This document shows positions 58,481 through 64,000 of a DNA stretch of 64,000 nucleotides, one piece after another; position 1 is the stretch's first letter; every line of letters begins with the position of its first letter. The notes beneath the pieces were generated by a model. That model had not been told where the DNA came from, did no database searches, and saw only the letters and a list, made by a program, of their open reading frames with translations. Source of the stretch: Oscillospiraceae bacterium. GTDB lineage: Bacteria > Bacillota_A > Clostridia > Oscillospirales > Ruminococcaceae. The translations under genes were made by a program, and so were the position numbers. The stretch is from NCBI GenBank assembly GCA_017523995.1, contig JAFWUX010000092.1, forward strand, positions 1 to 64,000, read 5' to 3'.

Positions 58481-60430
58481 TTATTTGCGTTTGCCGCGCG
58501 GCTTCTGACCGGAGAAGCCGTTTGCCTTCTGCGGCGGTCTGCCGGTTTGCTTCTGCTGCACCGGTTTCCGCTGGGATTTGCGGCTCTGCGGCTGATTCTT
58601 CTTCCGGCTGCCGGCGGACTGCTGCTGCGGACTGTTCGGCGCTGCCGGTACGAGACAATGCGGTCCGCTGCCGATGAGGTCGCGCCTGCCTGCCTTGATC
58701 AGTGCAGAACGGATCAAAGCGTGATTCTCCGGCTTGAAATATTGCAGCATGGCGCGCTGCTCTGCCTTTTCCTTCGGCGAGCGCGGAACATAGACCGGCT
58801 GCATCGTATAAGGATCGAGCCCCGTGTGGAACATGCAGGTCGCGATCGTGCCGGGTGTCGGGTAGAAATCCTGCACCTGCTCCGGATGCAGCCCCTCCTC
58901 CTTGAGGAAGCATGCGAGCGCGATCGCGTCTTTGATCGTGCTGCCGGGGTGGCTGCTCATCAGATACGGCACGAGATACTGCTCCTTGCCCATGGATTTC
59001 GTCAGCTCATAAAAGCGCTTCTGGAATGCCTTGTATGCCTCGATATGCGGCTTGCCCATTTTGTCGAGGACCGCATTCGAGCAGTGTTCCGGCGCAACTT
59101 TCAGCTGTCCGGAGACATGGTAGCGAACAAGCTCGCGGAAGAACTCGTCATCCTTGTCGCACATCAGATAGTCATAGCGGATGCCGGAGCGGATGAACAC
59201 GCGCTTGATTTTCGGGAGCGCGCGCAGCTTTCGCAGCAGATGCAGATACTCCTGATGATCGACAATCAGATTTTTGCAGGGCTCCGGCGCGAGACATTTT
59301 TTGCCCTTGCAGAGCCCGTATTTGAGCTGCTTTTCGCAGGAGGGATGCCGGAAGTTTGCCGTCGGGCCGCCGACATCGTGCAGATAGCCCTTGAAATCGG
59401 GCAGGGTGGTCAGATATTTTGCCTCCTCGATCACGGATTCCTCAGAGCGCGTGGTCATGCGCCTGCCCTGATGCAGCGCGATCGAGCAGAAATTGCAGAA
59501 GCCGAAGCATCCGCGGTTATGCGTGATCGAAAAGCGCACCTCTTTGATCGCAGGAACGCCGCCTTCCGCCTCGTACATCGGGTGATAGGTGCGCATGAAC
59601 GGCAGCGTATAGAGCGCGTCGAATTCCTCCTGCGTCAGTGAGAGCGCGGGCGGATTCTGCACGAGCATCTGTTTGCCGTGGCGCTGGATAATCCGCTTGC
59701 CGTAGACCTCGTCCTGCTGGTCATACTGGATGCGGCAGGCTTTGGCGTATGCCTCCTTGCTGTCGCGCACCTGCTCGAATGACGGACATTCCGCCGAGCC
59801 GAACGGGGTTTCCGACGGATCGCAGAGATAGCATGTGCCGCGGACATCGCGGATCTCTTTGACGGGAACACCGTCGCGCAGCAGGTCTGCAAGTTCGATC
59901 ATGCTGTGCTCGCCCATGCCGAAGCTGAGGATATCCGCGCCGCTTTCCAGCAGGACGGACGGATGCACGGAATCATCCCAGTAGTCATAATGTGCAAAGC
60001 GGCGGAGCGAAGCCTCCAGTCCGCCGATCAGAATCGGGATATCACCCCCGTAGATTTCGCGGATTTTGTGGCAGTAGACGATCACCGCTCTGTCCGGACG
60101 CCGCCCTGCTTTGTTGCCGGGGGAGTAGGCGTCATCGGAGCGCTTTTTCTTCGCGGATGTATAATGCGCGACCATGCTGTCGATATTGCCGGCGCTGACC
60201 AGAAACGCAAGACGCGGTCTGCCGAAGCGCGTAAAATCGGTATTGGTTTTCCAGTCCGGCTGTGCGAGCATGGCGACGGAATAGCCGTGGGATTCGAGCA
60301 GGCGGCAGATAATCGCCGCGCCGAAGCTCGGGTGATCGACATAGGCATCGCCGCAGACATAGACAAAATCCGGCTGCTCAATGCCGCGTTCCCGCAGCTC
60401 CTCCATTGTCACCGGCAGAAATCCGGTCAT
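58481..60430 (-). CDS. YgiQ family radical SAM protein
   Basis: A 649-residue radical SAM protein of the YgiQ (UPF0313) family. The N-terminal domain (MTGFLPVTMEELRERGIEQP; YVDHPSFGAAIICRLLESHG) is B12-binding-like. The radical SAM cluster motif is HNRGCFGFCNFCSIALHQGR (C-x3-C-x2-C). HPGSTIKDAIALA and VQDFYPTPGTIATCMFHTG are family hallmarks. The C-terminal ~90 residues are basic and low-complexity (Lys, Arg, Gln, Ser). AGGTGA precedes the ATG at 60430. YgiQ function is not settled. Confidence 0.94.
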   Translation of the reverse strand: MTGFLPVTMEELRERGIEQPDFVYVCGDAYVDHPSFGAAIICRLLESHGYSVAMLAQPDWKTNTDFTRFGRPRLAFLVSAGNIDSMVAHYTSAKKKRSDDAYSPGNKAGRRPDRAVIVYCHKIREIYGGDIPILIGGLEASLRRFAHYDYWDDSVHPSVLLESGADILSFGMGEHSMIELADLLRDGVPVKEIRDVRGTCYLCDPSETPFGSAECPSFEQVRDSKEAYAKACRIQYDQQDEVYGKRIIQRHGKQMLVQNPPALSLTQEEFDALYTLPFMRTYHPMYEAEGGVPAIKEVRFSITHNRGCFGFCNFCSIALHQGRRMTTRSEESVIEEAKYLTTLPDFKGYLHDVGGPTANFRHPSCEKQLKYGLCKGKKCLAPEPCKNLIVDHQEYLHLLRKLRALPKIKRVFIRSGIRYDYLMCDKDDEFFRELVRYHVSGQLKVAPEHCSNAVLDKMGKPHIEAYKAFQKRFYELTKSMGKEQYLVPYLMSSHPGSTIKDAIALACFLKEEGLHPEQVQDFYPTPGTIATCMFHTGLDPYTMQPVYVPRSPKEKAEQRAMLQYFKPENHALIRSALIKAGRRDLIGSGPHCLVPAAPNSPQQQSAGSRKKNQPQSRKSQRKPVQQKQTGRPPQKANGFSGQKPRGKRK

Positions 60431-60449
60431 GCGATCACCTCGTTTTTTT

Positions 60450-60512
60450 GAATTAGAAATGAGAAATGTGAAATGAGAAATTGCGGTGTCTGCCTTCGGC
60501 AGAGAATTTTTG
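60450..60512 (+). repeat. Interspersed repeat with a TCTGCC/GGCAGA hairpin
   Basis: ATTAGAAATGAGAAATGTG and AAATGAGAAATT are followed by GCGGTGT, the hairpin TCTGCC-TTC-GGCAGA (60489-60503), and GAATTTTTGATA. The frame is the same as in the 25091 array, but the stem sequence differs while pairing is kept. Confidence 0.78.
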
Positions 60513-60563
60513 ATACCGCGGGTTCTCACGCCTCACTTATGTATACTGACGGTATAGCTGCAT

Positions 60564-61073
60564 TCAATAGAGATATTTTTTGCTCTTGTACGGCTGCAAA
60601 TCATCGTAATGGAAATACACGTCATAAAGCCAGGGATAAAAATCATTGTGAGGGAGCTTGGAGTGATCCATAAAGAAGGTCATTACAAAATCGCTGACGT
60701 CCGTTTGAGGGCTGTCGGGCACGATGCCTTCTTCGTTGCATTCCAGCGTACCCATACGAAATAACTGTTCAAGCGCCTGCGGGGAATAATACGGCTTCGT
60801 CAGCCACTCGTCACACAGGTTCTGATTGCTCAGCCAGACGTATGCCCTCTGGATGCATTCCTCCAGATGCTCCAGCAGATCAATCACCCGATCGACCGTT
60901 TCATCCATCATATTCTCAGGGGTGTGAATCGAAAATTCGACATCATCCGCTTTTTCATTCACATCAATACGAGTGTTTGCACCGAGTTTTCCGTTGCATT
61001 GTTCGTAGAACCATAATTGCGACCAGTCTCTTTTTTTCAGAATGTCGATGAGTTCATCAGAGGTAAGATTCAC
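60564..61073 (-). CDS. Unknown protein, member A of a tandem paralogous pair
   Basis: A 169-residue acidic soluble protein. It shares its layout and many residues with the gene just upstream (61108-61635): both begin with an (E)LIDILKKRD-type helix. Both have a VYVWLS-like stretch (RAYVWLSNQN against KAYVWLSKQD) and W(L)TxPxYSPQ. Both end with FHYDDLQPYKSKK. The start is a GTG at 61073 with AAGGGG 8 nt upstream; no ATG with a ribosome binding site is near. Small paralogues like this occur as immunity-type proteins, but no toxin is visible. Function unknown. Confidence 0.7.
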   Translation of the reverse strand: MNLTSDELIDILKKRDWSQLWFYEQCNGKLGANTRIDVNEKADDVEFSIHTPENMMDETVDRVIDLLEHLEECIQRAYVWLSNQNLCDEWLTKPYYSPQALEQLFRMGTLECNEEGIVPDSPQTDVSDFVMTFFMDHSKLPHNDFYPWLYDVYFHYDDLQPYKSKKYLY

Positions 61074-61107
61074 TTCGTTCGCCCCTTTCTGCTGAGATGC
61101 GAGAAAT

Positions 61108-61635
61108 CTACCAGAGCATTTTTTCGCTCTTATACGGCTGCAGATCATCGTAATGGAACCACACGTCATAATGCCAGGGATAATACCAGCTGTCCGGCAA
61201 ATCGAAGGAAAGCGAAAAACTGCCGCCGAGCGGTTTCTTGCTGTCAGATACCCCGAAGTGCAGCTCCCACATGATAAATAGCTGCGCAAGCTCTTGTGGG
61301 GAATATTCCGGCTGCGTCAGCCAGTCATCGTGCAGGTCCTGCTTGCTCAGCCAGACGTATGCCTTTGGGATACATTCATCCAGATGCTCCAGCACATGAA
61401 CCATCCGGTCTGCCGTTTCGTCAGAAATTGTATTGTCAGGGGCGTAAACATGAACTTCGAAAGAATCGGGTGTGCCATTCGCAAAAGCTTCGTCTTCATG
61501 AGCGGATGTGCCGGTCGTATAAAGAAAGCAGTACGCATAGGGAAATCCGTTTTCGTACTTGTGGAACCCCAAGCGCGAATAGTCCCTTTTTTTCAGAATG
61601 TCGATGAATTCATCAAGGAAATATTCAACACTCAT
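61108..61635 (-). CDS. Unknown protein, member B of a tandem paralogous pair
   Basis: A 175-residue acidic soluble protein, paralogue of the gene at 60564-61073 and 34 bp upstream of it. Shared blocks are FIDILKKRDYSRLGF, ADRMVHVLEHLDECI, KAYVWLSKQD and WFHYDDLQPYKS. The start at 61635 has AAAGGAG 8 nt upstream. The conserved C-terminal YPWxYDVxFHYDDLQPYKSxK block is the best family signature. Function unknown. Confidence 0.75.
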   Translation of the reverse strand: MSVEYFLDEFIDILKKRDYSRLGFHKYENGFPYAYCFLYTTGTSAHEDEAFANGTPDSFEVHVYAPDNTISDETADRMVHVLEHLDECIPKAYVWLSKQDLHDDWLTQPEYSPQELAQLFIMWELHFGVSDSKKPLGGSFSLSFDLPDSWYYPWHYDVWFHYDDLQPYKSEKMLW

Positions 61636-61675
61636 TGCTTTGGCTCCTTTCAGCAGCATAATACGGAAAAGACGT

Positions 61676-62236
61676 TCAGCGCTCCGGTGCGATGCTGATA
61701 TATCTGACCGGAACGGAACCGGTCAGCCAGACGCCGTTTTCGGCGCGGTAGAATGCAAAGCCGTCCTCGTGCATCTGCTTTGCGTCAATCTGCAGAATGA
61801 CGGGTTTGCCGTGCCGGATGCCGACTTTCTGCGCGGTTTCAATATCCGGCGAAAGGTGGACATACTGCCGCGACATCGGCTTTAAGCCCTCCTGCATAAT
61901 GCTTTCCAGAAAGCGGCTCGCGGTGCCGTGCCAGAGCGTATCCGGCGGTGTGACCGGCTGTAATTCCAGATCAACCGCGACCGAATGCCCCTGATTGGCA
62001 CGGATTTTTGTATGGTCTGCGCTGAACGAATAGCGCTGCTTTTCGTCTGTCCGGACGATCTCCTCGAGCAGATCCGTGTCGATCGGCTGTCCGGCATCTG
62101 TCATGCCGCGGAGCAGTTCGCTGACATCCGCCCAGCCGTGTGCATCGAGCGTGATGCCTGCCGCCTCCGGCTGATGCCGCAGCACCAGACTTAAAAATTT
62201 GTTTGTATGTGTCTTTTGTTTTTCTGTATATTTCAT
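61676..62236 (-). CDS. kptA: RNA 2'-phosphotransferase (KptA/Tpt1 family)
   Basis: A 186-residue enzyme that moves a 2'-phosphate from RNA to NAD, giving ADP-ribose 1''-2''-cyclic phosphate. The N-terminal lobe has SLVLRHQPEAAGITLDAHGW, and the NAD-binding lobe has LWHGTASRFLESIMQEGLKP followed by YVHLSPD. These contain the Arg-His...His-Gly-Thr...Arg residues of the family. In fungi it finishes tRNA splicing; bacteria lack that pathway, so its substrate is uncertain (an ADP-ribosylating or RNA-repair role has been proposed). The start at 62236 has GAGGT upstream. It lies 44 bp after the ftsK stop. Confidence 0.93.
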   Translation of the reverse strand: MKYTEKQKTHTNKFLSLVLRHQPEAAGITLDAHGWADVSELLRGMTDAGQPIDTDLLEEIVRTDEKQRYSFSADHTKIRANQGHSVAVDLELQPVTPPDTLWHGTASRFLESIMQEGLKPMSRQYVHLSPDIETAQKVGIRHGKPVILQIDAKQMHEDGFAFYRAENGVWLTGSVPVRYISIAPER

Positions 62237-62280
62237 GGGAATTACCTCAAGGATGTCTATGTATCTGTGACTATGCGCTG

Positions 62281-64000
62281 TCACTCAACCTTGTTGCCGT
62301 TGGATGCGAGCTTGAGCTTCCATTCGGTCAGCTCCTGCGGCGACATGAGGACTTTGCGCGGCTTTGCGCCCTCCGAAGGTCCGATGATGCCGCGCTGTTC
62401 CATTTCATCCACAATACGCGCAGCCTTTGCATATCCCAGACGCAGGCGGCGCTGGAGCGCTGTGGTCGAGAGCTGTCCTGCATCGACGGCAAGCTCCGAG
62501 GCTTTCAGGATTAGTGCTTCGTCGCCGGTCAGCTCGCCGAGATCATCGCTGCTGCCGGATTTATCGCCCTTTTCTGCAGGGATTGCCTGCTCAACTGCAT
62601 CCATGATCGCCGCATCGTATTCGGATGCGCCGTTGGACTTCAGGAACGATGCGACCGCTTCAACCTCGCTGTCCGAGACGAAGCAGCCCTGCACACGCTT
62701 CGGCTCACGCCAGCCGTTCGGATAGAACAGCAGGTCGCCGTTGCCGAGCAGTGTCTCAGCGCCGGTGGTATCGAGGATTGTGCGCGAATCGACCGCGGAT
62801 TTGACGCTCATGCCGATGCGGCTCGGGACATTCGACTTGATCAGTCCCGTGATGACATCAACGGTCGGGCGCTGCGTCGCGATAATCAGATGAATACCCG
62901 CCGCACGCGCCTTCTGTGCGATACGGATGACCGAGGATTCGACTTCCTTGCCGCAGGTCATCATCAGGTCGGCGAACTCGTCGATGATAATGACGATCTG
63001 GGGCAGGGGCTTGAGCTCGGGGTGCTTTTCCGCGACGGCGTTGTAGCCCTTGAGGTCACGGACGCCGTGCTCAGCGCAGAGCATGTATCTGCGCTCCATT
63101 TCGAGCACTGCCCAGTTCAGCGCGCCGGCTGCCTTCTGCGGCTGTGTGACAACCGGAATCAGCAGATGCGGAATGCCGTCATAGGGCTGAAACTCAACGA
63201 CCTTCGGGTCAATGAGGATCAGGCGGACTTCATCGGGGGTTGCGTGATAGAGGATGCTCATGATGATCGAATTCGTGCAGACAGACTTACCGGAACCGGT
63301 TGTGCCTGCGATGATCATATGCGGCATCTTGGCGATATCGCCGAGGATGACATGCCCGTCGATATCCTTGCCGACGGCGAATGTCAGCCTGCTCTGGGAC
63401 TCCTGAAACTCCGTTGTTTCGAGGATTTCGCGCAGGGAGACAGAGTCCTTGTGGTTGTTCGGAACCTCCACGCCGACTGCCGGTTTTCCGGGGATCGGCG
63501 CCTCGATACGGACGGATTTGCCGCCGAGGTTCAGTCCGATATCATCGGCGAGCGCGGTGATCTTGGAGATCTTGACACCGGCTGCCGGCTGAATTTCATA
63601 GCGAGTGACTGTCGGACCGCGGCGGATGCCGGTGATGCGCACCTGCACGCCGAAGCTCGCGAGTGTCTCGACGAGCAGCTTGCCCTTTTCGCGCAGCTCC
63701 AGCGACTTGTCCGCATCATTGGCGGAGTTGTCCACATGATTGAGCAGCGAAATCGGCGGCGCGATATAGGGAATCTCAGGTTCCTCCTGATAGACGCCCT
63801 CATCGTCCGGTGCTTCGTCGGCGCCGTGCTCCTCCTCGGTATCGCCGGAGAGCCACGGCAGATTGTTGGTCTGTGCATCGGATTCCTGCGCAGCCTTTTC
63901 GACCATCGCCTCAAACTGCGCATCCTCATCGAGCGAGGATTTGATATGCTCCACGCCGCTCTGATGCGCCTCCGTCAGGCGGTTGACTTCAGCTGCGGGC
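62281..64000 (-). CDS. ftsK: DNA translocase FtsK/SpoIIIE, C-terminal part (5' end outside window)
   Basis: About 573 in-frame residues to the window edge; the frame stays open to 64000, so the membrane N-terminus is missing. The alpha/beta motor contains Walker A GTTGSGKSVCTNSIIMSILY and Walker B VIIIDEFADLMM, then IHLIIATQRPTVDVITGLIK and KSAVDSRTILDTTGAETLLG. The C-terminal gamma domain is a winged helix (ALQRRLRLGYAKAARIVDEM) that reads chromosome polarity signals. FtsK/SpoIIIE pumps DNA during septation or sporulation. The first visible residues belong to the acidic linker region before the motor. Confidence 0.95.
   Translation of the reverse strand, partial: PAAEVNRLTEAHQSGVEHIKSSLDEDAQFEAMVEKAAQESDAQTNNLPWLSGDTEEEHGADEAPDDEGVYQEEPEIPYIAPPISLLNHVDNSANDADKSLELREKGKLLVETLASFGVQVRITGIRRGPTVTRYEIQPAAGVKISKITALADDIGLNLGGKSVRIEAPIPGKPAVGVEVPNNHKDSVSLREILETTEFQESQSRLTFAVGKDIDGHVILGDIAKMPHMIIAGTTGSGKSVCTNSIIMSILYHATPDEVRLILIDPKVVEFQPYDGIPHLLIPVVTQPQKAAGALNWAVLEMERRYMLCAEHGVRDLKGYNAVAEKHPELKPLPQIVIIIDEFADLMMTCGKEVESSVIRIAQKARAAGIHLIIATQRPTVDVITGLIKSNVPSRIGMSVKSAVDSRTILDTTGAETLLGNGDLLFYPNGWREPKRVQGCFVSDSEVEAVASFLKSNGASEYDAAIMDAVEQAIPAEKGDKSGSSDDLGELTGDEALILKASELAVDAGQLSTTALQRRLRLGYAKAARIVDEMEQRGIIGPSEGAKPRKVLMSPQELTEWKLKLASNGNKVE

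Noticed and set aside
1..64000. tRNA, rRNA, insertion sequences, prophage or scaffoldin/cohesin genes
   Set aside because: I looked for cloverleaf ends, rRNA cores, transposase motifs and cohesin-type repeats and saw none.

Overview
The window looks like chromosomal DNA of a cellulosome-forming gut anaerobe of the Ruminococcus type (Bacillota, Oscillospirales). The reasons are seven secreted proteins with dockerin modules, a GH9-type and a GH26 glycoside hydrolase, a CE1-type esterase, BspA-like leucine-rich-repeat (LRR) proteins carrying dockerins, and strong Gram-positive signals (purine-rich ribosome binding sites, TTGACA-17-TATAAT promoters, U-tailed terminators). By eye the base composition is above 50% G+C, which fits R. 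champanellensis-like strains better than R. albus or R. flavefaciens. The species is inference. I saw no rRNA, tRNA, CRISPR array, transposase or prophage.

Layout. 186-4072: nitroreductase, a CBM-dockerin-CE1 esterase and an LRR-dockerin protein. 4186-8537: an ECF sigma factor and a membrane sensor on the minus strand, divergent from a secreted dockerin protein whose body is a clear paralogue of the sensor's outer domain, with an ECF-type promoter between them. 8887-16904: two ABC export operons, the second under a YtrA-type GntR regulator and ending in a CPBP protease. 17109-23107: an SGNH esterase-dockerin-CBM35-GH26 mannanase, and a GH9-fold protein whose two catalytic positions are substituted. 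23321-28719: NarL-type two-component system divergent from a three-gene ABC exporter, with tandem repeats between them. 28806-36229: lipoprotein, a 1435-residue LRR/cysteine-peptidase/dockerin protein, a cytoplasmic SGNH esterase and a LysR regulator. 36236-37571: OhrR, a TSCPD protein and glutathione peroxidase. 37910-43607: glmU, a candidate structured small RNA, a zinc-ribbon membrane protein and a second LRR/cysteine-peptidase/dockerin protein. 43755-43990: an array of six hairpins. 44204-47768: a minus-strand operon with mreD, mreC, a DtxR-family regulator, trmO and a membrane protein. 48120-50716: a second ECF sigma/membrane sensor pair. 50810-64000: uvrA, three related small membrane proteins, a flavoprotein, a DUF3006 protein, a lipoprotein, a YgiQ-type radical SAM protein, two tandem paralogues of unknown function, kptA and the 3' part of ftsK.

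How the parts fit. The secreted dockerin proteins would dock on scaffoldins encoded elsewhere; no cohesin is visible here. They target acetylated mannan, feruloylated xylan and perhaps cellulose, and two carry predicted proteases. The sigma/sensor pairs are the best candidates for controlling this extracellular machinery. The most unusual items are the sensor-domain sharing at 4186-8537, the degenerate GH9 active site, the LRR-peptidase-dockerin architecture, the sRNA candidate at 39375-39603, and an interspersed repeat family whose hairpin stem covaries between copies. All coordinates and motifs were read by eye; no database search, structure prediction or alignment program was run.
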